Of a stretch of DNA of 64,000 nucleotides, positions 25,281 through 34,006 are shown piece by piece. Positions within the stretch are counted from its first letter, which is position 1. The number at the start of each line of letters is the position of its first letter. The stretch covers positions 62,001 through 126,000 of the forward strand of contig JANNDY010000013.1 of the NCBI GenBank assembly GCA_031378345.1, written 5' to 3'. The stretch is from Emticicia sp031378345 (GTDB lineage Bacteria; Bacteroidota; Bacteroidia; Cytophagales; Spirosomataceae). The translations under genes were made by a program, and so were the position numbers. Below the pieces are notes generated by a model, which worked only from the letters and a program-made list of their open reading frames with translations, made no database searches and was not told the DNA's origin.

Positions 25281-26459
25281 ATGCAAAAAACATTCATTAT
25301 TTCAGCAGTCAGAACACCAATTGGTAGTTTTGGTGGTTCACTTTCAACGGTTTCTGCACCAATATTAGGAGCTACCGCAATCAAAGCAGCAGTAGCAAAA
25401 GCAGGTATTTCAACTGAAAATATAGAAGAAATTTTATTTGGAAATGTTTGTACCGCAAATGTAGGTCAAGCCCCCGCACGTCAAGCTGCGATTTTCGGAG
25501 GATTAAGCAATAAAACAAATGCAACAACCATCAATAAAGTATGTGCTTCAGGCATGAAATCTATCTCTTTTGGTAGTCAATCTATCGAATTGGGTCAAAA
25601 TGATGTCGTTATTGCTGGAGGAATGGAAAATATGTCAATGATTCCATTTTATTTGGCAAAAGCTCGTTATGGTTATGGTTACGGCAATTCTGAACTCATC
25701 GACGGCTTAGCAAAAGATGGTTTACAGAATGTTTATGATGGAAATGCAATGGGTTGTTTTGCAGATGCTACAGCTAATAAATATGAAATTTCTCGCCAAG
25801 AACAAGATGCTTATGCCATTCAATCATATCAACGTTCTGCCGATGCTTGGGCAAATGGAATGTTCGCCGATGAAGTAATTCCAGTTGAAATTACTGACAA
25901 AAAAGGGAATGTAAAAGTTATTTCTGAAGATGAAGAATATAAAAATGTAAACTACGATAAAATTCCAACTTTACGCCCTGTTTTTACCAAAGAAGGTACA
26001 GTAACGGCAGCAAATGCTTCAACAATTAATGATGGTGCAGCTGCATTGGTTTTGGCTTCTAAAACTGCCTTTGAAAAATATAATTTAAAACCAATCGCAA
26101 AAATTATTGCTTATGCCGATGCCGAACACGAACCAGAATGGTTCACAACTGCACCAATAATGGCTGCCGAAAAGGCTTTAAAAAGAGCTGGATTAACAAT
26201 TGACGATATTGATTTTTTTGAAATAAATGAGGCTTTTGCAGTAGTTCCGATGGTATTTTGCAAAAATTTTGACATAAATTTTGACAAAGTAAATATTTTT
26301 GGTGGAGCTGTTTCCTTGGGACATCCTTTGGGTTGTTCAGGAGCAAGAATTGTAACAACTTTAATCAATGTTTTGCATCAAAAAAATGGTCGTTATGGAA
26401 TGGCAGCGATATGTAATGGAGGAGGTGGTGCAAGTGCAATTATTATTGAAAAAATGTAA
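25281..26459 (+). CDS. Acetyl-CoA C-acetyltransferase (thiolase)
   Basis: A 392-residue thiolase starting at MQKTFIISAVRTPIGSFGG; the ORF runs further up through the palindrome array, which is not coding. The nucleophile is Cys88 (NKVCASGMKS), and the C-terminal catalytic blocks NEAFAVVPMV, GGAVSLGHPLGCSGAR and CNGGGGASA are complete. It condenses two acetyl-CoA to acetoacetyl-CoA or works in reverse in fatty-acid and amino-acid breakdown. Length is normal. It ends at its own terminator. A biosynthetic versus degradative role cannot be told from the sequence. Confidence 0.95.
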   Translation: MQKTFIISAVRTPIGSFGGSLSTVSAPILGATAIKAAVAKAGISTENIEEILFGNVCTANVGQAPARQAAIFGGLSNKTNATTINKVCASGMKSISFGSQSIELGQNDVVIAGGMENMSMIPFYLAKARYGYGYGNSELIDGLAKDGLQNVYDGNAMGCFADATANKYEISRQEQDAYAIQSYQRSADAWANGMFADEVIPVEITDKKGNVKVISEDEEYKNVNYDKIPTLRPVFTKEGTVTAANASTINDGAAALVLASKTAFEKYNLKPIAKIIAYADAEHEPEWFTTAPIMAAEKALKRAGLTIDDIDFFEINEAFAVVPMVFCKNFDINFDKVNIFGGAVSLGHPLGCSGARIVTTLINVLHQKNGRYGMAAICNGGGGASAIIIEKM

Positions 26460-26473
26460 AATCTCGTAACCTT

Positions 26474-26510
26474 AAACCTTATAGGATGAAAAAATCCTGT
26501 AAGGTTTTTT
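26474..26510 (+). terminator. Terminator after the thiolase gene
   Basis: AAACCTTATAGGAT (26474-26487) pairs with ATCCTGTAAGGTTT (26494-26507), one mismatch, with a 6-base A-rich loop and a following T run. It lies 15 bases past the stop. Confidence 0.8.
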
Positions 26511-26519
26511 TAAGTAATA

Positions 26520-27848
26520 ATGAAAATAAATTCAAATACTTCTACAACCCTTCAAAAGTTTTTTGGTGAAAATCAAATATTGGTTCAAGCAAGTTCTCCA
26601 GGAAGATTAGATGTAATGGGAGGTATTGCAGATTATTCTGGTTCGATGGTTTTGCAAATGCCAATCAAACAAAAAGCATCAGTATCAATAAATATTAGAA
26701 ATTATAACCAATTACATATCAAAAGCCTTGATATTGTCGATTTTAATGAGATTTATATAGATTTAGATGAATTACCAGATGTTTACGAACAAGCAAAATA
26801 TTATTTGAAAGGAATTAAAGGAGGAGAATGGGCTTCATATATAATAGGTTGTTATTTGGTTATTTGTCAAGAAAAAAAAATAAAATTAGGTGGCCTTGAT
26901 ATTTTGATTGAATCATCTGTGCCTGTTGGCAAAGGGGTTTCTTCATCTGCAGCAATCGAAGTTGCTACTTTAAAAGCCATTGCAGAATTATTTTCAATTA
27001 AATTTGAAGGCACAGAATTACCCAGATTTGCCCAAATGGCCGAAAATTTAATCGTTGGAGCTCCATGTGGGCTGATGGACCAATTGGCTTCATATTTTGG
27101 GGAAAATAACAAAATATTACCTATTTTGTGCCAACCAGACAAAGTTTTCGACTTAGTCTCTATTCATGAAAACCTTTATTTTGTTGGAATTGACAGTGGC
27201 GTGCGTCATTCTGTGGGTGGAGCATCTTATGGAGAAGTTCGCACAGCGGCATTTATGGGTTATTCGATTATTGCTCAAAAAAGTGGTATTTCTAAAGAAA
27301 AAATCCAAGAAATAGCTCCAAAAAACCTTCCATTTAATGGCTTTTTAAGTAATATTACACCTTCGTTGTTTGAATCGAATTTTGCCCGAAGCCTAAATTC
27401 AATGTATGGTAAAGATTTCTTGCATGATTTTGGACATATTACAGATAATTTATCTCAAATTAATACGGATGTTTTTTACAATATTAAACCTTGCACAGAA
27501 CACCCAATCTATGAAAACCATCGGGTAAAAACTTTTCTTGAGTTATTAAAAAATATTTCGCTTGAAAACCATTCATCGCTACTTTCAATAATGGGGGAAT
27601 TGATGTTTCAATCGCACGAAAGTTATAATAAATGTGGTTTGGGAAATGAAATGACAGATAAAATTGCAAATATGGCTCGCATAAAAGGCTCATTATCAGG
27701 TATTTATGGTGCAAAAATCACTGGTGGCGGAAGTGGCGGAACAGTTTGTTTAATGGTTTATGGCGAACTCGGTTTAGCTTCTGCAAAAGAACTTTTTGAG
27801 GAATATCAAACTCAAACCAATCAAAGAAATTTGGTATTTTTTGAGTAA
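26520..27848 (+). CDS. GHMP kinase, L-arabinokinase/galactokinase-like
   Basis: A 442-residue sugar kinase of the GHMP family. Motif 1 is SSPGRLDVMGGIADYSGSMV, motif 2 (ATP loop) PVGKGVSSSAAIEVATL, with APCGLMDQLASYFGE, and motif 3 GAKITGGGSGGTVCLMV. From memory, the GGIADYSGS and GAKITGGGSGGTVC wording is closer to the kinase domain of plant L-arabinokinase than to classic GalK, which has GEHTDY. It probably phosphorylates a hexose or pentose at C1. No galT or other sugar gene is adjacent. It follows the thiolase gene after a terminator and is likely transcribed alone. Confidence 0.8.
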   Translation: MKINSNTSTTLQKFFGENQILVQASSPGRLDVMGGIADYSGSMVLQMPIKQKASVSINIRNYNQLHIKSLDIVDFNEIYIDLDELPDVYEQAKYYLKGIKGGEWASYIIGCYLVICQEKKIKLGGLDILIESSVPVGKGVSSSAAIEVATLKAIAELFSIKFEGTELPRFAQMAENLIVGAPCGLMDQLASYFGENNKILPILCQPDKVFDLVSIHENLYFVGIDSGVRHSVGGASYGEVRTAAFMGYSIIAQKSGISKEKIQEIAPKNLPFNGFLSNITPSLFESNFARSLNSMYGKDFLHDFGHITDNLSQINTDVFYNIKPCTEHPIYENHRVKTFLELLKNISLENHSSLLSIMGELMFQSHESYNKCGLGNEMTDKIANMARIKGSLSGIYGAKITGGGSGGTVCLMVYGELGLASAKELFEEYQTQTNQRNLVFFE

Positions 27849-27893
27849 TTCCCGCACAATGAGTTTTTAACCCATTTTTTATTTTTTTTTCCT

Positions 27894-27901
27894 TAAATTT
27901 G
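27894..27901 (+). promoter_or_regulatory. Candidate -7 box (TAAATTTG) of the M20 peptidase gene
   Basis: A TAnnTTTG match 28 bases before the ATG at 27929, in a T-rich gap. No convincing -33 TTG is seen. Confidence 0.35.
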
Positions 27902-27928
27902 AACCTTCATAAAACTCTAAACTAAAAA

Positions 27929-29290
27929 ATGAAAAAAATCTTAACTACATTATTAGCAATCTCCTATGGAATGGCATTTAGCCAATCTTCCCTAAAACCA
28001 AGAATAAATGCTGGTGCTGATGCTATCGAACAAAAAGTTATTACATGGCGACGTGATTTTCACCAAAATCCAGAATTAGGTAATATGGAAGTCCGTACAG
28101 CAAAAATCGTAGCCGATCATCTTCGTTCACTTGGAATTGAAGTAAAGGAGAAAGTTGGAGTTACAGGTGTGGTAGGCATTTTGAAAGGAGGAAAATCTGG
28201 TCCAGTTGTGGCTATTCGTGCAGATATGGACTGTTTACCTGTAACTGAAAGAGGTGATTTAGCTTTCAAATCAACAGTTTCTACTAATTATAATGGTCAA
28301 AAAACCGGACTGATGCACGCTTGCGGACATGATTCTCACGTGGCAATTCTAATGGGTGTTGCCGAGGTTTTGTCGGCGATGAAAAGTGAAATTGCAGGCA
28401 CAGTGAAATTCATTTTTCAACCAGCCGAAGAAGGTGTTTATGACCCAAAATTACTTAAAGATGGCAAATCTGGTGCAGAACTGATGGTTATGGAAGGTGT
28501 TATGGAAAATCCGAAAGTTGATGCAATCTTTGGACTTCATATTAGTTCAGGTACAGATGTAGGTACAATTGGCTACCGTTCGGGTGCAACAATGGCAGCA
28601 GTTGACCAGTTGGGAATTAAAATTAATGGTAAGCAAACACATGGTGCAAATCCGTGGGGAGGAATTGACCCAATTGTTACAGCAGCTCAAATTGTGATGG
28701 GTTTACAAACTATCGTTAGTAGAAGTGTAAATATTACTGAAAATCCAGCTATTGTTACCGTTGGAGCAATTCATGGAGGAATTCGTCAAAATATCATTTC
28801 CGAATCACTTGATATGATTGGTACAATCAGAACTTTCGGAACAGAACAACGTGAATTAGTTCACAGAAGAATTAATGAGATTGCAACAAATATTGCCGAA
28901 AGTGCTGGTGCAAAAGCAGACGTTACCATCGAAACTGGATATCCTGTAACATTTAATGACCCGGCTCTTACAACAAAAATGATTGGGACTTTAGAAAATT
29001 TGGCAGGTAAAGCAAATGTTCAAGTTCAAGCACCACAAACAGGGGCAGAAGATTTTAGCTTTTTTCAGCAAAAAGCTCCAGGTTTGTTTATTTTTCTTGG
29101 CGGAAAACCAAAAAATGTTAAGGTTGGATTTCCTCACCATACCCCAGATTTCTTTATAGATGAATCTGGTTTTACTCTTGGTGTGAAATCTTTGGCTGCT
29201 TTGACAGTTGATTATATGGAAATGAATACTCCGAAAACTACTGATAATGAAGCATCTGCCGTAGGTAAGAAAGGCAAAAAGAGTAAATAA
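27929..29290 (+). CDS. Secreted M20 family amidohydrolase
   Basis: A 453-residue metallopeptidase with a short signal peptide (MKKILTTLLAISYGMAFSQ). M20D features are RRDFHQNPELGNME, IRADMDCLPVTE, the metal site MHACGHDSHVAIL, FQPAEEGV, and a dimerisation domain with KQTHGANPWGGIDP, then GAEDFSFFQQKAPGLF. Family members hydrolyse N-acyl amino acids or hippurate-like amides. The export signal is less usual for this group but common in Bacteroidota. The C-terminus ends in a short Lys/Gly-rich tail (GKKGKKSK). It is monocistronic and followed by a long inverted repeat. Confidence 0.92.
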   Translation: MKKILTTLLAISYGMAFSQSSLKPRINAGADAIEQKVITWRRDFHQNPELGNMEVRTAKIVADHLRSLGIEVKEKVGVTGVVGILKGGKSGPVVAIRADMDCLPVTERGDLAFKSTVSTNYNGQKTGLMHACGHDSHVAILMGVAEVLSAMKSEIAGTVKFIFQPAEEGVYDPKLLKDGKSGAELMVMEGVMENPKVDAIFGLHISSGTDVGTIGYRSGATMAAVDQLGIKINGKQTHGANPWGGIDPIVTAAQIVMGLQTIVSRSVNITENPAIVTVGAIHGGIRQNIISESLDMIGTIRTFGTEQRELVHRRINEIATNIAESAGAKADVTIETGYPVTFNDPALTTKMIGTLENLAGKANVQVQAPQTGAEDFSFFQQKAPGLFIFLGGKPKNVKVGFPHHTPDFFIDESGFTLGVKSLAALTVDYMEMNTPKTTDNEASAVGKKGKKSK

Positions 29291-29296
29291 ATATTT

Positions 29297-29386
29297 CAAT
29301 TATCAGTGAACAATTATCAATTATTTTTTACTTACGATATAAGATTTTGTACGAATTTATACTTGATAACTGTTCACTGATAATTG
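29297..29386. repeat. 16-base inverted repeat (CAATTATCAGTGAACA)
   Basis: CAATTATCAGTGAACA (29297-29312) is perfectly complementary to 29371-29386, and TTATCAA (29314-29320) pairs with 29363-29369 inside it. The fold could end M20 transcription. The word AATTATCAATT resembles the phrase-like intergenic repeats elsewhere. Confidence 0.6.
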
Positions 29387-29399
29387 GTAATTGAAAAAA

Positions 29400-30029
29400 A
29401 TGTCCGCTGAAATTATAGAAATATTCCCCAGCAACTTAGATGAAAGAAAAATTCGTCAAGTAGTGGAATGTCTAAAAAATGGTGGAATTATCATATATCC
29501 AACTGACACCGTTTACTCAATGGGTTGTGATATCAATAATGTAAAAGCAGTTGAAAAACTTTGTAAACTTAAGGGAATTAAACCGCTGCAAAATAATTTT
29601 TCAATAGTTTGCAACGATTTAAGTCATATTTCAACTTATGCAAAAGTTTCAAATAATGCATTTAGACTTTTAAAAAGGGCTTTTCCAGGCCCTTTTACTT
29701 TTATACTTCCAGCAACTGGCGATTTGCCAAAAATTTTACAAACCAAACGAAAAACCATTGGAATAAGAATTCCTGACCACGAAATTCCATTGAAAATCAT
29801 TGAAGTTTTAGGTAATCCTATTATTACAACTTCCGTAAAAAATGACATTGATGACATTTTAGAATACCCGAATGAAATTGAAGTGATTTACCAACAAAAT
29901 AGCGAAAAAGTTGATATTATCATTGATGGCGGTTGGTGTGGAATCGAACCTTCAACAGTAGTCTTGGCAGTTGATGATGATTTTGAGGTTATTCGTGAAG
30001 GAGTAGGAGATTTGAATGAGTTTTTGTAG
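29400..30029 (+). CDS. Sua5/YciO/YrdC family L-threonylcarbamoyladenylate synthase
   Basis: A 209-residue protein starting at MSAEIIEIFPSN; a TTG three codons up is a less likely start. The YrdC fold is shown by GGIIIYPTDTVYSMGCDI, KLKGIKPLQNNFSIVC, FPGPFTFILPAT, IGIRIPDHEIP and GNPIITTSV. It would make threonylcarbamoyl-AMP for t6A37 of tRNA. The short form without a Sua5 C-terminal domain, and the KGIKPLQNNFS wording, may place it with YciO-like paralogues, whose role is less clear. MtaB, encoded 1.1 kb away, modifies the same tRNA position. It is monocistronic. Confidence 0.85.
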   Translation: MSAEIIEIFPSNLDERKIRQVVECLKNGGIIIYPTDTVYSMGCDINNVKAVEKLCKLKGIKPLQNNFSIVCNDLSHISTYAKVSNNAFRLLKRAFPGPFTFILPATGDLPKILQTKRKTIGIRIPDHEIPLKIIEVLGNPIITTSVKNDIDDILEYPNEIEVIYQQNSEKVDIIIDGGWCGIEPSTVVLAVDDDFEVIREGVGDLNEFL

Positions 30030-30094
30030 ATAACATTAACAAATCTTAACTTTTCATTAACGCCTCATTAACAAGCTAAACTAAGTTCAGAATC

Positions 30095-30102
30095 TAATTT
30101 TG
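30095..30102 (+). promoter_or_regulatory. Candidate -7 box (TAATTTTG)
   Basis: A TAnnTTTG match 28 bases before the thioredoxin-TPR gene. The -33 position is not a good match. Confidence 0.35.
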
Positions 30103-30129
30103 TGTTTATAACCAAACATATTTTAGATA

Positions 30130-31008
30130 ATGAAAAAAATATTTCTACCCCTCGCATTTGTTACAATTTCAGCATTTTCACAAAACAATCAAGAGATTAT
30201 TGAAAAAGATGGCAACAAAAAACTTCTTGGGCAAATATCCCGAGAAATGTTATCAAAAGCACCTTATAAAGAATGGTATCAACCACAATTCGAAAACTAT
30301 ATTGTAGAAAACCAAAAACTCAAACCATTTGCAAAAAAACTAAGTAAAACTACTGTTAAAGTATTCTTAGGAACATGGTGTGGAGATACAAAAAGAGAAG
30401 TGCCAAGATTCCTAAAAACGCTTGATAGCCAAGGTTTTAACAAGAAAAACCTCCAACTAATCTGTGTAGATAATGGAGGGAACAATGCTTATAAACAAAG
30501 TCCAGAACACGAAGAAAAAGGGATGAGTATTTTAAGGGTACCTACCTTTATTTTCTATGAAGAAGGCAAAGAAATTGGACGAATTGTAGAAAGTCCAGTT
30601 GTTTCTTTTGAACAAGATATTGTCAATATTTTGAACAAAAATCGCACAATTACCAATTATAATATCGGAACTTATGCTTTACAGTTAATGGAAAATAGCT
30701 ATTCCAAATATATTGAAGAAAATAGTGCAGAATTGAGCGATGAATGGAGGGGTCAATTGAAAAATTCTGGAGAACTCAATGCAGTCGGGTATGTACTTTT
30801 TGACCAAAAAAAGACAAATGAAGCATTAATAATATTGAATCTTAATGCCAAACTTTTTCCAAATGTACCAAATGTTTATGATTCTTTAGCTGAGGCTTAC
30901 GAAAAATCAGGAAACAAAGAAATGGCTATTTTGAATTATAAAAAAGTACTTGAATTGAATTCAAAGGCTGAAAATGCCAAAGAAAAATTAAAGGAATTAC
31001 AAAAATAG
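30130..31008 (+). CDS. Secreted thioredoxin-fold protein with C-terminal TPR
   Basis: A 292-residue protein with a signal peptide (MKKIFLPLAFVTISAFSQ). A thioredoxin-like domain holds GTWCGDTKREVPRF at about 92-105 (one Cys where redox thioredoxins have WCxxC), with LQLICVDNGG and the cis-Pro-like LRVPTFIFYEEGKEIGR. The C-terminal ~80 residues contain TPR-like helices (VYDSLAEAYEKSGNKEMAILNY). It may bind or reduce periplasmic partners by a monothiol mechanism, or have lost redox function. It is convergent with mtaB across a GC-rich terminator. Confidence 0.8.
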   Translation: MKKIFLPLAFVTISAFSQNNQEIIEKDGNKKLLGQISREMLSKAPYKEWYQPQFENYIVENQKLKPFAKKLSKTTVKVFLGTWCGDTKREVPRFLKTLDSQGFNKKNLQLICVDNGGNNAYKQSPEHEEKGMSILRVPTFIFYEEGKEIGRIVESPVVSFEQDIVNILNKNRTITNYNIGTYALQLMENSYSKYIEENSAELSDEWRGQLKNSGELNAVGYVLFDQKKTNEALIILNLNAKLFPNVPNVYDSLAEAYEKSGNKEMAILNYKKVLELNSKAENAKEKLKELQK

Positions 31009-31033
31009 AATTTCAAAAATATTAAATTTTGTA

Positions 31034-31065
31034 GCACGCCCACTCATGGTGAACAATGGGCGTGT
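31034..31065. terminator. Bidirectional terminator
   Basis: GCACGCCCA (31034-31042) pairs with TGGGCGTGT (31057-31065), the last pair being G-T. It is unusually GC-rich for the region, sits between the two convergent stop codons, and has A/T-rich flanks. Confidence 0.7.
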
Positions 31066-31095
31066 TACCAATAATGGGGTATTGAAAAAAAGGTA

Positions 31096-32427
31096 TCAAT
31101 GCAACATCAATTCCTCCACCTCAACAACCTCAACAAGCATCGCCTCATTGATATTACTTAGTAAAACTTGCTTGGTTTCATTTATCAAGATTGGGTCATA
31201 TTTGGCGGTAACACGTACATAATTTTCTGTCCAGCCGTGCATATTTCCTTCAGTAATATCTTCTTCAAAAAGCACATTAAATGTTTTTCCAATCTGACTT
31301 TCATAGAAAAACCTCCGCTTTTTTTCAGACAAAATATGCAACATTCTTGAACGTTCAGCACGTTTGTTTTGAGGTACACTTGGCTTTATTAAAAGTGCAG
31401 CAGTATTTGGCCTTTCTGAATAAGTAAACACATGTAAATAACTGATATTCAACTCATTAAGAAAATTATAAGTTTCTAAAAACTCCTCGTCAGTTTCGCC
31501 AGGATGCCCAACAATTACATCTACACCGATGCAACAATCAGGCATTAATTCCTTGATTTTATTAACTCTTTCTACGTAAAGTTCACGCTTATAACGACGT
31601 TTCATCAAAGCCAAAACTTTACTCGAACCCGACTGTAACGGAATATGAAAATGAGGTACAAATTGATTAGATTTCGCCACAAATTCAATAATTTCATCAG
31701 TCAAAAGATTAGGTTCAATACTTGAAATACGGAAACGCTCAATTCCTTCAACTTCGTCCAACTCTTTCACCAAATCAAAGAAAGTTTCTACTCTAATACA
31801 ATTTTGCAAGCCAAAATCTCCAATATTTACTCCTGTCAATACTATTTCTTTTACGCCACTTTCTGCAATTTCTTTGGCAGCCTTTACTACATTTTCGATG
31901 GTATCGGAGCGACTTTTTCCTCGTGCTAAGGGAATTGTACAATAAGAACAAGGATAATCACAACCATCTTGAACTTTCAGAAAAGTACGAGTTCGGTCAT
32001 TTAAGGAATATGATGTATGGTAATCTACTGCTTTTTCAATATTTGAATTAAATACCGCTGCTTTTTCATCTTTTTGGCGAGGTTCTTTTACAAAATCACC
32101 CAATAAATCAACCAAACGGAATTTTTCTGCAGCACCTAAAACAGCATCAACGCCTTCAATTTCAGCAATTTCTTGTGGTTTTAGTTGAGCATAACACCCT
32201 ATAATTGCCACATAACCATCTGGATTTACTCGATTGGCTTCTTTGACAATTTTCTTGCATTTCTTGTCGGCATTCTCTGTTACCGAACAAGTATTTATTA
32301 TAAAAATATCTGGATTTTCGTTAAACTCCACTTTTTGAAACCCACGACTTTCAAACATTCGTCCAATAGTTGAAGTCTCAGAATAATTTAATTTACAACC
32401 TAATGTATAAAACGCTACTTTTTTCAT
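31096..32427 (-). CDS. mtaB: tRNA t6A37 methylthiotransferase MtaB
   Basis: A 443-residue radical SAM enzyme that adds a methylthio group to t6A37 of tRNA. The N-terminal MTTase domain has three Cys (FYTLGCKLNYSET, INTCSVTENADKK, IIGCYAQLKP). The radical SAM site is DGCDYPCSYCTIPLARG (CxxxCxxC). Next come RISSIEPNLL and FHIPLQSGS, then a C-terminal TRAM domain. The CKLN wording near the start separates MtaB from MiaB and RimO. A TAACTTTG box lies 19 bases upstream. The Sua5-like gene nearby may make its substrate modification. Confidence 0.95.
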   Translation of the reverse strand: MKKVAFYTLGCKLNYSETSTIGRMFESRGFQKVEFNENPDIFIINTCSVTENADKKCKKIVKEANRVNPDGYVAIIGCYAQLKPQEIAEIEGVDAVLGAAEKFRLVDLLGDFVKEPRQKDEKAAVFNSNIEKAVDYHTSYSLNDRTRTFLKVQDGCDYPCSYCTIPLARGKSRSDTIENVVKAAKEIAESGVKEIVLTGVNIGDFGLQNCIRVETFFDLVKELDEVEGIERFRISSIEPNLLTDEIIEFVAKSNQFVPHFHIPLQSGSSKVLALMKRRYKRELYVERVNKIKELMPDCCIGVDVIVGHPGETDEEFLETYNFLNELNISYLHVFTYSERPNTAALLIKPSVPQNKRAERSRMLHILSEKKRRFFYESQIGKTFNVLFEEDITEGNMHGWTENYVRVTAKYDPILINETKQVLLSNINEAMLVEVVEVEELMLH

Positions 32428-32445
32428 TCATCTATTATTAATGTG

Positions 32446-32453
32446 CAAAGTTA
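32446..32453 (-). promoter_or_regulatory. Candidate -7 box (TAACTTTG) of mtaB
   Basis: A TAnnTTTG match on the reverse strand, 19 bases before the ATG at 32427. It overlaps the end of the terminator region of the glutamine synthetase gene. Confidence 0.4.
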
Positions 32454-32470
32454 CTGAAAAACAAACAAAA

Positions 32471-32497
32471 AACCCTACAACATTGTCATAGGGCTTT
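32471..32497 (-). terminator. Terminator of the type II glutamine synthetase gene
   Basis: AACCCTA and TAGGGCTT form a short stem with a 1-base bulge and an 11-base loop, 27 bases past the stop; the reverse-strand transcript then runs into a U-rich stretch. Confidence 0.65.
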
Positions 32498-32523
32498 GTA
32501 ACAAAATATTATTCGAAAAAATC

Positions 32524-33549
32524 TTAAAACTTAGCTGTCTTTACAGTTTTGATAATTCTTGCTGCAACTTTGTATGGGTCAGCCGCAGAGTTTGGACGAC
32601 GGTCTTCCAGCCAGCCTTTCCAACCTTTTTGTACTGCTGCAATCGGAATACGAATTGAAGCACCTCGGTCAGAAATACCGTAAGAGAATTTATCAATTGA
32701 CTGTGTTTCGTGCTTACCTGTCAAACGTAAATGATTGTCTGCACCATAAACTGCAATATGTTCTTTAATAAATGGAGCAAATGCTTGGCAAACGATGTCG
32801 TAATCTTCTTTTTTACCAGAAGTTCTCAACAAGGTGTTTGAGAAATTTGCGTGCATACCTGAACCATTCCAATCTGTGTCACCTAAAGGTTTACAGTGGT
32901 AATTGATAGATATACCATATTTTTCACCAATTCTTTCTAATAAATAACGTGCAACCCACATTTCATCACCTGCTTGTTTTGCACCTTTTGCAAATCCTTG
33001 GAATTCCCACTGGCCTGCAGCCACCTCAGCATTGATACCTTCAATGTTAAGACCAGCTTGTAAACAAATTTCAAGGTGTTCTTCAATCATATCACGACCA
33101 AAAGCATTTGCTGCTCCAACAGAACAATAGTATTGACCTTGTGGTGCTGGAAAACCATTTGCTGGAAATCCTAAAGGCTTATTTGTTTCGGTATTCCATA
33201 AGAAATATTCTTGCTCAAATCCAAACCAAAAATCATTGTCATCGTCTTCTATAGTTGCACGTCCATTGGATTCGTGAGGAGTTCCATCAGAATTTAACAC
33301 ATCACACATTACCAAATAACCATTTCCTATACGACCTGGGTCAGGGCAAATAAAAACTGGACGCAACAAGCAATCAGATGAACCACCAGGAGCTTGTTCA
33401 GTTGAAGAGCCATCAAAAGACCACATACTGCAATCTTCTAATTTACCACTAAAATCTTTTTCTATTTTGGTTTTGCTGCGTAGGCTTTGCGTTGGTTTAT
33501 AACCATCAAGCCAAATGTACTCTAATTTTGCTATTGGAACGTTTGCCAT
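32524..33549 (-). CDS. glnA: Glutamine synthetase, type II (eukaryote-like)
   Basis: A 341-residue enzyme of the GSII class: LEYIWLDGYKPTQSLRSKT at the N-terminus, WSFDGSSTEQAPGGSSDC, FGFEQEYFLW and GPQGQYY-like PAPQGQYYCSVG, followed by NAEVAAGQWEFQ and RLTGKHETQSIDKFSYG. These are the GSII beta-grasp and catalytic blocks, and the length (about 340) is that of GSII, not GSI (about 470). It assimilates ammonium into glutamine with ATP. A type III GS is encoded 4.3 kb away on the other strand. A 457-base gap upstream holds a TATATTTG box. Confidence 0.96.
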   Translation of the reverse strand: MANVPIAKLEYIWLDGYKPTQSLRSKTKIEKDFSGKLEDCSMWSFDGSSTEQAPGGSSDCLLRPVFICPDPGRIGNGYLVMCDVLNSDGTPHESNGRATIEDDDNDFWFGFEQEYFLWNTETNKPLGFPANGFPAPQGQYYCSVGAANAFGRDMIEEHLEICLQAGLNIEGINAEVAAGQWEFQGFAKGAKQAGDEMWVARYLLERIGEKYGISINYHCKPLGDTDWNGSGMHANFSNTLLRTSGKKEDYDIVCQAFAPFIKEHIAVYGADNHLRLTGKHETQSIDKFSYGISDRGASIRIPIAAVQKGWKGWLEDRRPNSAADPYKVAARIIKTVKTAKF

Positions 33550-33957
33550 TTTTATATTTTTTTAATGTATTGCGGTTATCAATCAAAGAATATGATACAA
33601 ATATATAATACGAAAACAATATAATATTCTTTGAAAGGCAATTATTTTAGTTGATTATTCTAAATTCTTTATAAAGTACAACTTTTTGTTTGATTAATTT
33701 GATTTTTGAATATTTTTAGGTTCAGATTGATAGCTATTTTCGTAGAATATATTAAAATAATATCAATAATACATTAAAACAAAACCTTTATTCTAAATAA
33801 ATCAAATAAAAAATATTGATTCAGCCTAAAACTAAACCTAAATTTTCAAATTTTAGCACTTTTCCAAAATGTGATTTTTTAATGATATGTCATTTCGATA
33901 ATCTGAATTGAAAAATAGAACGTAATGCTTAATTTAAACTTTTAACGTACAATTTTT
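33550..33957. other. AT-rich intergenic region upstream of glnA, no gene seen
   Basis: About 400 bases with no credible ORF, between the glnA start and the terminator of the papain-like gene. It holds the glnA -7 box, but I see no strong inverted repeat, RNA structure or coding remnant. The length suggests room for upstream regulation. Confidence 0.6.
33598..33605 (-). promoter_or_regulatory. Candidate -7 box (TATATTTG) of glnA
   Basis: A TAnnTTTG match on the reverse strand, 49 bases before the glnA ATG. The -33 position has no TTG at 19-21 bases, so an activator may be needed; that is inference. Confidence 0.4.
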
Positions 33958-33965
33958 TTATAAAA

Positions 33966-33996
33966 AAAGCACAGACCAAAACTTAGTCTGTGCTTT
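33966..33996 (-). terminator. Terminator of the papain-like peptidase gene
   Basis: A perfect 11-base stem, AAAGCACAGAC (33966-33976) with its complement (33986-33996) and a 9-base loop, 11 bases past the stop, followed on the reverse strand by a T-rich run. Confidence 0.85.
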
Positions 33997-34006
33997 AAAA
34001 AAAGAT

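Noticed and set aside
25088..25384. A 98-residue reverse ORF across the palindrome array
   Set aside because: It runs through the repeat array and into the thiolase N-terminus and has no features of a protein.
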